From: Diogma glabrata
Taxonomy: Eukaryota > Arthropoda > Insecta > Diptera > Cylindrotomidae
Direction of reading: 5' to 3'
DNA length: 64,000 nt
Assembly: GCA_963693315.1 (NCBI GenBank)
Contig: OY856187.1
Coordinates: 382,827,711 to 382,891,710, forward strand
The position numbers and the translations under genes were made by a program. Positions 21,294 to 33,914 of this stretch are shown here, piece after piece. Every line of letters begins with the position of its first letter. Positions within the stretch are counted from its first letter, which is position 1. The notes under the pieces were generated by a model. The model saw only the letters and a list, made by a program, of their open reading frames with translations. It made no database searches and was not told the origin of the DNA.

Positions 21294-24200
21294 GTGGTTG
21301 GCTTAACATTTCAAATGCTCTTTGGAGGCGGTTGAAGAAAAAATTTTCAAAACAATTTTTTGACGAGTGTGGTGTCATAAGACAGTAGACCGTAGACCGT
21401 GCCGGTCCACCAGTTAGTCATGCAGACTCGTATTCAAATCAACCCTGCTAGCGCCCTTCTGCGTAAATCCTCTTGACCAACGTTTACACACAATAAAATT
21501 GAGAGAAAATAGGTGCAGCACATTATTAGACGTAGGTTGATACCATTATAGGGCGGGACGAAAGGATGAAACCTATAGAATACTTGCGTTTAGTTATATA
21601 AGTTGAGAAAGTGGCTTAAACTACTGACTAAAATAGCCGGGCTAAACGAAAAAAAACGGTGATGTTTTCTCTATAAGTAAGTGAGGAATCCGCTAATCCA
21701 ATAGAAATAAAAGATAAGCAACAGCAACAGGAGAGCAACAATAGTTAACATGCATAATCAAAAGATTCGCATCAGTCAAGAAACGGTTGATCTCCTGAAT
21801 CAAAAAAGAGTCCTTTTTTCAAAGTTCATAAACAGCTTTGAAAGATTCGATTCCTGTCAAGGAATTAATGATAACTGAAAACAGAAAAAAAAAAAAAAGT
21901 TGGAAAGATTCGATTCCTGCAAAAGTAAAGCGACAAAAGTTAAAAAGATTCGATCCCGTAATAACAAAGTTTAAAAGATTCGATTAAAGTTTAAGAGATT
22001 TGATTCCTGTAATAACAAAGGAATAAAGATTCTGTACCGAATGTATGACTGAACGAATATATATGAACGTGGAACACGATTAGAATAAACCAACTTTTTC
22101 ACCTCAAAAGCAATCTGGGAAGATTCATCCCTTTGATAATTCAAAATTTAGCGCAATCCATTGTATATGTAACGTAATGTGGATTGAACGGAACTTTTTG
22201 AGTGAAAATGCCGATTTATTTGGGTTTGAGTGTTTGTTTGTCACAAAAAGCATATTTGTTTGGATGAATAGGTCAACATATTAGAAAAATTTAGCATAAT
22301 CCGAAGGATGTAGAAAACGACTCGGTTCAACCATAGTTATTGCAGTGGATATGCATATATGGATATGGATATATTTCTAAATTCTGATATTTTCCTCCCT
22401 CTTGAATCAATTTTTAGATGGTTTCAAAATTTTCCAGCCAATTGCAACATTTCATTCGATATTCGTTCTCCAACTCAAAAAACAATTAACTTCAACAAAC
22501 GATATACTATTTTCCTTGGGTCGTTGACAGTAGTTACCTCTAAACGACGAGATTTGCAACTATCTCTTTAACCCTAGCAAACAAGTTGGGATTGAGGGAC
22601 AAAATATAATATCTTTAAATGAAATAGAAATCCGATATACAAAGTAAATTATTGAAAACAAAATTAACTTTACTTGAACTTGAAAGAGTACCGTACGTCA
22701 AAATCAAAACGTGAAACGTGCGCACTCTGTGAGGTTTGTTTACCTACTAACTCCTGAAACTTCGAATATAATATTGGCGCAGCTAGTATGAAATTGTTAT
22801 AATTATGTTATGTTTTGGCAACTAACCTTGTTAGAATGAGGTTGGTTTTGTACTCATACAGATTCAATAGCATTTAGTTTGCCTTTAAGTCAGTGTCGTA
22901 GTTTCATAACTTCAATATTAATCTCCATCAATTTTCAACATTTACCATACCGAACCATTAAAGTTATTATGAGTTGTTATGTAAATCTATAGTTGGGCAT
23001 CTTTTTAATAAGCAACTTTCAAATAATTCGAAATAGTACCTAGAAGATTGGAAATTTGATGTACAATTACAAAGCTCGTACCAAACAGTTTTTTGTTCTT
23101 GCCATCGTGTACTGTTTAGGTAGTGCAGCTTTTACTAGATTTTCAACTAAATACATTCCGTGGGGTTCTATTTGTTTCTAGGTCTATGAACTTTACTCTT
23201 ATGCTATAACCCTGTTGGGATGCTCAATTTCCACCATCAACCTCTTATATTATATTTTGGATTATTTCAGAAGAAGTTAACTACTGATACTCAAAACCGA
23301 AAACTCAAAAACAAGGATATGATGTTTGCATTGCATGTTACAGCCGTTTGTCTTTACAAAAAAATGTCATCTTTTGGTTTGAAAATAATCTGGTCACCTT
23401 AATTTTTGTCACATGGAACACAAATTCATGCAACAATTGCATTTGTCACACCAAATCAGAACATTCTAAATATTCCATGTTACATTTTCAAATTAGAACA
23501 AAAACTGTATTAAATTATTATTTAACCAAAGCAATGTACGGAATATTGTTCACCTTTGTGTTTTCATTTTTGATTTGCTTTTTTTTCTTTGTTATAAAAT
23601 TTTCAATTTTTTTAACATAAAATTTAAGTGACGCTAATATAGAAGAAAATTCTAATATGGTTTTAAACGTCATAAAAATTACAAGAATATATAGAATTTT
23701 GACAATAGAATTGACGTTCCAATGTTAGATAAAAGAAAAAAATTAAATTATTTTTTTGTTTAGAAAAATAAATGACATTGGGGTATATAACCTGGTTGTA
23801 GTTAGATAACAGACTGTGAAATAATAATAATAAATGTTTACCAATAAAGAAAAATATATATTGTGCTAGATGCAAATAATTAACTCTACGATTTTTAAAA
23901 GCAACACACAATTTGGGGTATTAACGTACACTTATAAATTATTTCACACTCTGATCCGGCTTGCAAAGCATCCGTATATTGTTTGTGTTGAAAACTAAAA
24001 GTTCCAGAAAATATTCATACCAACTTTATCAATCGTACATCGGCATTAACAATAATCTTCAATAATGTTAGTATAACATCAGCAATTGCTATTGTGGCTA
24101 TTGAAGTCTTCTCACGTACAAACGTTCGTTCTGGGCCAACCATTGGTGCTGTTGTGATCTTACTCTTTTCAAGCTTATTTAGCTTCCCCAATCGTTTTAA

Positions 24201-24510
24201 ATGCAAAATCTCAGCACCTCAGTTTTTGAACCATTTACGTACCACATCATTACGTTATGTAACGACCCACAAAATCTGTTTATTAGACATTTTCTTTTAA
24301 AATTTAAAACAGACATTTCTCACATAATCACAAATTCATTTTGTACTATCAGATTCATTTCATAAATAATATCTGTCTATTTATGACGTTCCACTGTAAT
24401 GCATATTTTTTATTTGAAAACATTTAACTGTTCTTATATTTCGATTAATGATCAATTGTTTTTTTATTGTGAAACAAATACATTTTTTTCTTGTTTTAAA
24501 CTAAAACCCC
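21294..24510. other. Intronic sequence, no gene recognised
   Basis: Apart from the short repeat at 21838-22030 I see no coding or mobile sequence I can name. At 24006-24300 both strands stay open for about 60-95 codons (minus strand motif TTAPMVGPERTFVREK), which may be an old exon or element fragment, but I do not recognise either reading. Confidence 0.4.
21838..22030 (+). repeat. Irregular repeat of AAAGATTCGATTCCTG
   Basis: Five versions of this 16-base word occur at irregular spacing (near 21838, 21903, 21942, 21974 and 21992), some diverged. The core GATTCGATTCC resembles a tRNA T-loop/B-box (GGTTCGAATCC type), but there is no tRNA fold around any copy. Confidence 0.55.
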
Positions 24511-25012
24511 AGGGGTCACTTGACACGGGAACTTGCGCTCCCGGGGTACCTGAGCTAACCGGTCGATCCAGCCGGACCAGCTCACTGGTGAATAGGAGAG
24601 GCGCAAGCCAAAAGTGTGACCCGATCGGCTTTCTCGGGTGCTATGGGGTAAAGCATTAATGTTAGCCACCGCCTAACATTGAGGTTGGACTCGTAGTGGT
24701 TGTGGTTGGAGAAATTCTGATATATGGGAGGCTCCAGGGCCGCTATGTGGAACCATTATCAGTAGTCTTTTATGGTAGAATGGGTTACCCTGCCGTAAGG
24801 GGACCCGAGCAGGTGAGCCTGATTAATGAGCTCCCTACCAGATGGGATCGGGTACTGGCATACGCTAGATTGCCGACAGCGATACCAATGCTGGCTTACT
24901 TATCTGTGAGATCGGATAGTAAGCAATTTGGCGGAAGCCTTAGGGTTTCAAGGTATGTGGTGCAGTTGAAAATAACCTGTGCCCCTATGTGAGTGGGCGT
25001 CTGCCGGTAGAG
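24511..25012 (+). other. GC-rich block, possibly a LINE leader fragment
   Basis: About 500 bp stands out in base composition from its AT-rich surroundings, beginning ggggtcacttgacacggg and ending ctgccggtagag. A 98-codon frame at 24696-24992 is not recognised. Its middle (ggtagaatgggttaccctgccgtaagg) loosely resembles the minus-strand leader of the LOA-type LINE at 12270-12330 (ggtagggtcacccatgccgttagg), suggesting a related LINE 5' UTR. No RT or poly(A) accompanies it. No stable tRNA or rRNA match was recognised. Confidence 0.35.
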
Positions 25013-27477
25013 TTTTTTTAACTAGTTACGGCGAATAATAAATAAGAACAATGACCAAAATGTATGAAGTAAAACTGATGAACACATAAGACAGGTTCGG
25101 TGAAACCTTGCAGGGTTCTGAAATATGTTTAAGTATCTTCTAAAGATTTACATGACTATTTATGCTCACTTTACTGGAAGATTGGAACTATACCTTCCAC
25201 TCCTGATAATTTGTATGACTAGACGTGGTATATAGCCCACTATAGACCTCTATAATTAGTGTGACAGCAGCTTTACAGTCTGCTCGACTAAGTTTTATAT
25301 GACTTTATCAAGTATTAATCAACGCTACCACGCATGCACTAATGTTCTAGTGCTTTCTGTTGTTTGTTCTCCTAGTAGCGTGCCATCCGGTTTTCTAAGC
25401 AAATTCCTAATCTCAAAACTCAGTTATTTCATTACTCGTGCTGTATAATAAAAAAAGTTGTGTGATTCACCAAAAAAAGGTTCGTTCCGTTAACGTTGTT
25501 ATTCTAATATAAACATAAGTATGCCCCCCACGTCAGGTCACAATTTTTTTGATTTATTATTCCTTCAACCCTTGTACCTCGTAGTGGCATTTTGGGCCCG
25601 GTTTTAAGGAAATAACTCAATCGCGGTCTACATTGAGGTGAATGCTCTCGAATATGGTGTATTGATCTGTATTGATCTCTATGAAAATATTTGCGCCTAA
25701 TAACACACGATCTATGTGGATTTGTCTTGATATCTCAAGCAACCGTAAAATCGATGCTTGAAGTACTTTTACTGTGTTTCTGTGAATTTATAGTTTTTGT
25801 ATCAGCGTTCGCTCAATAGCCAACTATTTCTGGGCGAATGTCGTGACCACGAAGCGGACTATATTTCGACGTGGTAAATATTCATTTGGATCACATACAG
25901 GGTTCCGTTAAATCCCTTTTGTCACTACTGTTGCTTTCAGTGCTCCTTACACGGTGTCCAATAGGTATCTGAGGGTATTCTTTTGGTTTTTCGTAGACCT
26001 CTTGAGTTATCAGTTAGCCTGTCCCTGAACTCGATTTCCAAAGAGGATGCATTCCTAAACTTTTGTCTCTTTGTTTTGTGCTTCTAACTTAGTGAGGTAT
26101 TTATCGCTAGTGTGCGTCGTACTTCTCAGAAGGGAAATGATAACCTCTCGTGATCGATAATCATCTTATGTCTTCATAAGCTAATACGTAGCTACATTAG
26201 TCATTATAGCATTCTTCCACAATGTGTTGTGGGTTTGTAGTAAATACTCTCAAACCCAATTTTGTGATCCGAAGCATTTGTTAACCGGCGTACAGGAGAC
26301 TGAACTTACCCCAATTGCCCGATTCTCAGATTCGCTTTTTGATTACTATTCTGTCGTATCGGTATTCTGTTCCCGCTCTAAAGATTCTCTGCACTGGCTC
26401 ATCCCGCTCAGCTTGCCAATCTCTGAGTCCACAACTCAGTTGTTCGTCCAGGCCCAAAAACTGACAATTATGTGAAATCAGGGATTAAAATTCTCTTTTT
26501 ATTGACTCTATCTTGTGTCATGGTGCTTAACACTTAGGTTACATTACCCCCCTCTGCGACAGTGATATGTGCACCTGTTATCTTGCCAGCTGCAAGATGA
26601 AAAGCAAATATATTTTAGCTCTCTCTGCTTGTCCTTACGGTAATCTTTTCAAGTCATTTTTAGGGTTCCGGTTTTATAACGAACCCTGTTGGCGAGAGTA
26701 AAATATTTTTTCCCATCATATCGATTATTTCGTAAACTATAAATCCTACGAACCTGAAATTTTAGTTGCGTGTAAAACCCATCGACAAAAGATGACGGGT
26801 CAAAAAATAAATAAAATTTTCTTTGTTTGGTTTATTGAACTACGATGTGAGGCCCTTGAGAAAATACATTTTTTTATCGAGTCAACAGTATTCCTTATAA
26901 ATGTGTTTTGGAATTTCAAACCCTAGCATTTTTTGTATAATTTTGAATAGCGTTTTTTAATGATCTGCCTTCTTCTTCATCTGCCTTCTTCCTTCCAATC
27001 AACGTCGTAGGATTTGCAGAAAAAATTTGAAAAAAATAGCAGAGACCGGAAGTTTGATAATTGTCGTAACGAAAAATATAGCGAAGTTTCAATTAATTAT
27101 GTGTCTGTGATTCTAGGGCATGGGAGTAGAAGATCGTGATAAAAACATACATGACCTCACTGGTCATCTGAAAGAGTACTAACAAAAAATTCATTTTTAT
27201 GTGCCTATGGTCCGAAATATAAAAACACTTTGCAACACAACTTTTTGGCAATTATTACTTCGGTCTGAAAGAACTAAATATTACATTCTCGAGCCAAAAG
27301 TGAAATTCTTACCCCCACTTTTATTGGCATTTCTCGACGTTTTAGGACCTACTGATTCTAAAAAAGCAAAAAAAAATGTATGTCTGTCTGTCATTTTAAG
27401 TGATAATGAGTAGGAACAAAGAATGTGGAGAAATCTGGATGGTCGGGATTGGTATGTGAGATCAAAAACTAGATTAT
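25013..27477. other. Intronic sequence, nothing recognised
   Basis: Base composition is less AT-rich than average to about 26660 without a recognisable gene. Small open frames (26224-26475, 27201-27413) show no family features and are probably chance. Confidence 0.45.
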
Positions 27478-27975
27478 TGCATTATAAGTTTGTCAAAAAA
27501 ATGTTGTCAAGTATGTCAAAAGAAAGGTTTTTATTTGTTTTTTTACCCAATTTTTTTGGAAAAAAAGAATTAATTATTTGTCTGAAATGAAATTTTAGAA
27601 AAATTCAGAAAAATGTTGTCAAGTGTGTCAAAGAAAGATTTTTATTTATTTTTTTACCCAATTTTTTGGAAAAAAATAAAATCAATAATTTGTATGACAT
27701 GAAATTTTATTATTATTATTTATTTATTTACTTATCAAATTAAAATTATATATACATAAGGCCTAGCCATTTTTGGTGTACATATATGTGGAAATTATTA
27801 CAAAGAACAATTTGATCAAATTCACATAGTATAATACTAGTTCATATAAAGTATATAAAGTAAGCTAACTTATAAAGCTTTTATAGTTCAATTAACTTAA
27901 TTAAAAAATTTATTTTATATGGAATTCACTTATAAACAACAAAGACATCATTAAACGTTCAATTTTTTTTTTAAA

Positions 27976-29535
27976 CTATATCTCTTCCATGCAACAAAGA
28001 ACATCAAAGCACTTATCCTTAAATCGTTTCAACGATGTAGCAGCCCGTATATCTGGAGAGAGTTTATTGAAAAGAGACAACCCATAAACAAAAAATGATT
28101 TATTTTTTGTAGTGGTACGGTTTATAGGTAGTGTAACATGGTATAGCCTTGAACTTCTTCGATGCCTAAGATTTAACTTATCATATAAATAATTAGGGGT
28201 TTTGGTGGTAATTAACTTATATATAGATACACATAGAAGGTAGTTTAAATAGCACTTCAAAGAACAACCAAGACGAGATGTTTTAAAGCGTGAGAGAGAA
28301 CAAAAACGAGACAAATGGAAAACATATCGAATGCAAGCGTTGAAAGCCCTATGTAACTTGCAAAATCCTCCTGCGCTAAGGTGAGGTAAATAGGTAAATT
28401 GTGGCAGTATTTAAACAATTTTTTCCTAAAACAATTTTTTCCTAAAAGATGAAGATGGCCATAGACTCTGTAGACAAGAATAAACTTTAGAACAAATTGA
28501 GTAGACTTGCACGTTCCAGTTCAATTGTGGGTCAAAAATTACACCCAGATTCCGTGAGAATTCAGAAAACGGAATCAATTTATTACCCAGTCGAAAAGAT
28601 GGAGCATGTGTTCTGTGGTAGTGATTATTTGTTATACTAAATAGTATAGATACAGTTTTACAAGCATTTAGAGCTAAATCATTGCGATACGCCCACTCTA
28701 ATATGCTTTCCAAATCCTGGTTAATTTTAGAGACCATACTCGGTATATTATTCACTAGTCCGTCTGTGTAAATTTGTACATCATCAACATTTAAATGTAT
28801 TTTACAAAATTTTAATACCAATGGCAAGTCATTAATATATAATGAAAAAAGCAGAGGACCCATCACAGAACCTTGAGGAACACCTCAACTTATATATAAG
28901 AAATCGGAAATTAGATTGTCCAACGTAACACTCTGACAATGGGATGGGGTACAACGGGGTAAGTAGGATGATATAAGACGTAGTGCACTCGAGGTAAAAT
29001 TAAATTTATCAGATAGTTTTTTTAGTAATATTTTATGATTTACCATATCAAATGCCTTAGAAAAATCTAGTAAAACTAGAATAGAGACTTTTTTCTTATG
29101 CAGTGCCATTATAATATCGTCTGCAACCTTTAAAAGTGCTGTTTGCGTACTATGCCCTTTACGGAAACCAGACTGAAAGGTCGACATCAGCTTATAGCGT
29201 TTGATGTGTGCATCAATTTGTTTTTTAACAATAATCTCAAAAGCTTTAGAGAGAGCACACAAGATACTAATTGACCTGAGATCTTTTACAGATTTTGGAT
29301 TTGGTTTTTTAAGAATAACGATGATCTTGGCTACTTTCCAGATGCTAGGAAATTGGGATATAGTGAGTATGAAATTAAATATATGGGTTATGAAAGGCGC
29401 AACTATGGGTAGACAAAGTTTTATAAATTTAAGAGGAATTTCATCAAAGCCTATAGCGTTGGATTTAATGGATTTGATAGCATCAACCGTATCAAGCATG
29501 CAAACATTGTAAAACGAAAAGCTATTTTTAGGCAA
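27976..29535 (-). pseudogene. CR1/L2-like reverse transcriptase
   Basis: RT motifs are present in order: AIGFDEIPLKFIK, GFRKGHSTQTALLKV, LVLLDFSKAFDMVNH, GVPQGSVMGPLLFSLYIND, NVDDVQIYT (YADD changed to NVDD) and NLGVIFDPQLNW. The C-terminal GGFCKLHRAFNACIR and LSLFNKLSPDIR follow. A TGA lies just before GVPQG (28882-28884). A 16-bp direct duplication (acaattttttcctaaa, 28415-28446) shifts the frame near 28430, and a further small shift must follow because downstream motifs resume in the original frame. The loss of YADD alone would abolish activity. Confidence 0.83.
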
Positions 29536-30245
29536 ATTATTGCTGGGTAAATTGTTAGTAGGTGTGTACGTGTCTGAGCTAATTTGTATTGTATATCAAC
29601 ACAATTTGAAGCAAACTGTGTATTAATATCATTTGAAGAGAAAAAAATATGTTTCCGGTCATGAGATCTAATTCCAGTCCCTTTGATTCGTTTCCAAAGT
29701 TCTTTCGTTGGCAAATTTGGATTAATGAATTTTTCCATATAATCTTTCTTAGCACATTTAGATAAGAAATTAACTGTATTTCTAAGCGATTTAAAAGTAT
29801 TAAAATTTTTCTGATCTCTCGTCCTGATCCCTATTCGATAGAAATTGTCTCTAAGAGCCATAGATGCCCGAATAGAATCATTGAACCAAGGGTTTATTTC
29901 CGTTTTAATAACTACTTCTTTAACCGGCACAGTTTCATCGTAAATTTTCTTTATAGTTGTATTAAAGAAATTTAGCAAATCATCAGAATTACTTAAGTTA
30001 TAAAACTTTTCCCATGGTTGTGATAATATTTTATAGACGACATCATCATTTGGCTATTAAAATGACAGAAATTAAGGAGATTTAAATTATTCCTAAAAGC
30101 AGATCTAAGAACAACGTTGGATAAGTTCACGAGCTTAATGAGTTTGATGTTCTTTGAGTCACGATTCGAGACATGTTTCTGAAGAGAAGTAGCAAATTTT
30201 AAACGAGAACGCGTTAAAAATTTAGAATAGTTTAGTTTAGTTAAT
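29451..30245 (-). pseudogene. CR1/L2-like LINE endonuclease start and linker
   Basis: The first part (about 30060-30245) reads LKFATSLQKHV and ends NLLNFCHFNS, the beginning of an endonuclease (ICHLNVQS-like). It jumps directly to the post-endonuclease linker containing INPWFNDSIRASMALRD and LWKRIKGTGI at 29600-29900. Most of the endonuclease is deleted. The linker frame differs from the RT frame by one position and overlaps it by 85 bases. Confidence 0.7.
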
Positions 30246-30380
30246 TATATAATATATTATAGAATTATGGAATTATAAGTTTGTCAAAAAAATAATGTCA
30301 AGTGTGTCAAAAAATGATTTAATTTATTTTTCTAGCCAATTTTTTGGAAAAAAATGTAGCTGTTCTTATGACGTAAATGT

Positions 30381-30860
30381 AATTGAAAATGAAATTGGAC
30401 ATGGAAATTTTTGAATTTGTTATAGTTTGTGAAATATTTTTGGAATTTTGAAAAAGTTTGTATTTTTGATTTTGTAATAATTTTTGCAATATCTTTAGAA
30501 TTTTGGAAAAAGTTTTAATTTTTGATTTTGTAAGAATTTTTGGAACATTTATAGAATTTTGAAAAATTTTAAATATTTGATTTTATTATAAGTTTTGGAA
30601 TTTTGAAAAAAATTTCAATTTTTGATTTTGTAATAATTTTTGCAATATTTTTAGAATTTTGGAAAAAGTATGAATTTTTAAGAATTTTTGGAATAGTATT
30701 GGAATTTAGAAAAAGTTTAAATATTTGATTTCATTCTAATTTTTGGAATATTTTTGGAATTTTGAAAAAATTTTGATTTTATATAATTTTTACAATATTT
30801 TTGAAATTTTGAAAGAAATATGAATTTGTGATTTTGTAATATTTTCTCGAAACGCTAAAT
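30381..30860. repeat. Degenerate AT-rich minisatellite
   Basis: About eight irregular copies of a 55-60 bp unit built from tttttgattttgtaataatttttg and aatttttagaattttggaaaaag words. Copies vary in length and sequence. Confidence 0.7.
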
Positions 30861-31521
30861 GAAGAGGTTTTGAACAGTTTGCTGAGTGTATCATCTTTTC
30901 ACTAAATTATGTTAATTTATGATCTGTTATAATTTTTCGGCAACGTATTGATGTTTCGTGTTAGTTTTGTAATAAATTTCTAAACAGAGATAAAAAAATA
31001 CTTGTAGTCCATTCTCGCGTTATGCACGGGACATTCAGAGAATTTTAAACTCTCTCACAGAACAACAAAATCAACCAAAGCTAACTTACTTTACTGATTA
31101 TGGACAAGCAACATCAAACTTAAATTACCATGAAAAAAAAATTAATTGAACTTTTTTTTAAGAAGTTAAAATACTAATTTATAAGCCCGTTATGCACGGG
31201 ACACAGAAAAAATCTATTTCTTCACTTAGTCATCAACATTTGAAAAACTCTGTAAGTTTAGCTTGAATAATTCCATAAGAACTATATTTTCTTAAAGCCA
31301 AATAACTAAGCTCTACTACAGTGTCTTTAAGTTTTTATCATATCTATTTAATTATTTTTAATTTAATTGTAAGTTGTGTTATGCACGGGATAAAGCAAAG
31401 TTATGCACGGGACGCGTCTGAGTTTTTTATATTGTTAACGTATATTATGGCAGTTTGCATTTACAATACATACATTTCTTTATTAGTACATATTATCAGG
31501 ACACATAATATCTAACGCAGG

Positions 31522-31659
31522 CTACAGACCTTCAATCAATTTGTCAATCAATTGAAAACCATAATAAACGAAATAAAATTTAGGGGATTTTTACACTAAA
31601 TTTTATTTCGTTTATTTTCGTTTTCGAATTGATTGACAAATTGATTAAGGGTCTGTAGT
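31522..31659. mobile_element. Hairpin MITE, about 62-bp arms
   Basis: Left arm 31522-31583 (ctacagaccttcaatcaat...) and right arm 31597-31659 (...attgattaagggtctgtag) are near-complete reverse complements around a 13-base loop. Outside bases gcagg and tccgc may extend the ends. No target duplication was identified and no coding sequence. Confidence 0.75.
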
Positions 31660-32198
31660 CCGCTTAAAATCGACACATCCAACTCATATAACATTTATTA
31701 CGAGACTGAATAAGTGAATAAAAAATATAATAACATTAACAAATGAATGACAATTGACACACACAATACACATAATCGAATTTTATCGCATACTTGCCGA
31801 ACATAATATTAGTTTGCCTATTTTACTTCATTGTTGTTTGAGTTTCTTCTTTATTTTTTATTTCATTGTTGTTTAAATTTTTACTTTTGTTTTTTTTGCA
31901 ATTGTGTGCACTGTGCATGTATGTTTAAGATTCAAAATCAGACTGTATAGAGATGAATATATGTGTTTTCAATTCTCATAACGCGCCTAAAGAAGTTTTA
32001 CTTCAATATTATTGTTTTTATTAATTTAGTGCATTAAGAAAGAGTGTTTTTGTTTGCATTAAATAGTTACAAAATAACAATATTAATCTTAAACTTATAA
32101 CTGCAAAAAAAATTTCAATTTAGTAATTACCAACTATTACATATATGTAGTTGGCAACACTCCATTTAAAGACTTAATAGTTACTTATTTTTCTACCG

Positions 32199-33914
32199 AT
32201 GGCACGTGTAAAATTATCAGCAGCTGAAAGGGCAAAGCGTTTTCGAGAAAAACACAAAGAAAGAATTAAAGAAAAGAACAAAGAGCGAATGAGAGTTAAA
32301 CGTTCAGAAGACAAAATTAAACGACAAACCAATGCAAATGCTCTTCTAATGTATAGGAAAAGTGAAGAGATGTGACAAGAAAAAGATTATACCGTCAGCA
32401 AAAGAAAAAAGAAGCCTCTGGTATTACAACCTGCATACCATCAGTGAATGATTTAAAGAAGTCTTTCAAAAATCCTCAAGCTTTAGGAAAGGCAATATCC
32501 AAAACTGTGAAGGTATTGCCTCATTCACCGATTAAAAAGCAAGCCGTCGTTTCTATACTTTCTATCAACGTAGGACTCAAATTGCAAACCTTGCAAAAGA
32601 AGTTATTGGATAATGATAAATTGCTGCAAGATCAGGTAACTGAATTCTTTTACCGGCCGGATATTGTATATACAGCACCTGGGATGAAAGATGAAGTTAC
32701 AATATGGAAAGATGGCAAAAAGGTTAAACTTCGTAAATGCTACTTAGTTATGTTTTTAAAGGAAGCATATCTACTTTTATATATGAGTTTCCAAACCAAG
32801 AATTAAGTTTTTCAAGTTTTTGCAAACTGGGGCCTGATAATGTATTTTTATTAAACCAAACTCCACTGGACCAGTGTAAATGTATGACATGTAAGAATTT
32901 TTTCTTATTGCTGAAAGCTTTAAAAATTTCATATGACTCAAAGATGTTTTGGGAAACGGTTCTTTGTTGTGAAGACATTAATTCCAATTGTTGGCAAGGC
33001 ATCTGCGAAGAGTGTTCAAATGGAGAAAAAATTCACGTAGAAGAAGACATTGCTAATAACATTGTATGGAAACAGTGGCTAAAAGATGATGGAATTTTAA
33101 ATTGTTGTATGAACGAAGCAAGTTCTGGGAAGTTTTGAATACATTGAAAAAGTTTTTCTCATCAGTCGCTTATCACATAAACGTGAAAAGAATTCAATCG
33201 CAGGAATTTAAAAAAGATAAAAATTGCTGGTCGCGGCAAAGCATCACATTGTTTACAGCAGCAGTACATGAACAACGGAACATGCAAAACTATGCTAATT
33301 TGCTCTGATACATCAGAAAAAGAAAAAAACACAGTTCGAGCATTTATAGAGACAATTTATAGAGAACTTAAGCCTGACTCTGAGGACAACAAACATCTAA
33401 ATGAGATTATAGGGACAGATGGACCGGCTTCATAGTTTAAGAATAGATATATGGTTTCTTTTTTTAGAAGAACTTAGCAATAAGTATAAAAAGCCATTCC
33501 ATTGGAAATATTTCGCTACCTCCCACGGAAAAGGGGTAGTTGACGGAATTGGTGAAAGAGCAAAATCAACTGTCAGGAGCTTGATATCCTTTAAAAATGA
33601 TACAGCTCCTGTTGTCAGATCAGCAGATGATTTTGCTCAACTATTTAAAATACACATGGCTTCTATCAAAGTGATGATAATTTTGGAGAAAGATATTTGT
33701 AGAAATATAATATGGGAACATGCTCCAAAAATTCCAGGCATTTCAAAAATACATGTCATTAAGATATCTACAAATAGCAAAGAATTTTTCTTAAATGCAC
33801 TCACTGTTGTGGGAAAGCAAAGCAACTTAACTGCAAAAAAAGATGTTACCGTAGGAAATTGGGTCGTTGTTGTGTATGACGAGGTTTTATATGCAGGTGA
33901 AGTGGTTCAAATAA
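32199..33914 (+). pseudogene. Transposon-type gene, 5' part, multiply broken
   Basis: From ATG 32199 the protein starts MARVKLSAAERAKRFREK, a very basic N-terminus, then continues through SFCKLGPDNVFLL, a CxC region (QCKCMTCKNFF; CEDINSNCWQGICEEC), ITLFTAAVHEQ, GTDGPAS-stop-FKNRYM and WKYFATSHGKGVVDGIGERAK. The DGP-x-S-Q-FKNRY and ATSHGKG-x-x-DG-x-G motifs are, from memory, shared by a widespread arthropod family of transposon-linked proteins; I cannot name its reaction. Breaks seen are a shift at ~32372, a shift at ~32740, a shift or stop near 33136, a probable deletion near 33225, TAG replacing the expected Gln codon at 33433, and a shift near 33450. The frame is then cut by FB-A copy 2 at 33915. 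Confidence 0.75.

Larger units (their letters stand above)
27711..30245 (-). mobile_element. CR1/L2-like LINE, degenerate
   Basis: A minus-strand LINE with endonuclease start, linker and RT but an internal endonuclease deletion. Its 3' end is a microsatellite-like tail, (TAAA)n/(TAAT)n seen as attattattatttatttatttac at 27711-27735, as in CR1/L2 relatives rather than a poly(A). No RNase H is present. Endpoints are approximate and no target duplication was identified. Confidence 0.8.
27478..30380. repeat. About 115-bp minisatellite, split by LINE
   Basis: Units containing gttgtcaagtgtgtcaaa, acccaattttttggaaaaaa and a gaaatttt end occur at about 27486-27600 and 27603-27706 to the left, and 30270-30380 to the right, of the LINE at 27711-30245. 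The flanking word attataagtttgtcaaaaaaat precedes the first left unit (27481) and the right unit (30266). The LINE therefore inserted into a pre-existing array. Confidence 0.75.

Noticed and set aside
21838..22030. tRNA genes
   Set aside because: Only a T-loop-like word is present; no acceptor stem, D arm or anticodon arm can be drawn around any copy.
24015..24300. Overlapping open frames on both strands as a host exon
   Set aside because: No splice sites of quality and no recognised family; both strands being open suggests composition rather than selection. Left as unassigned.
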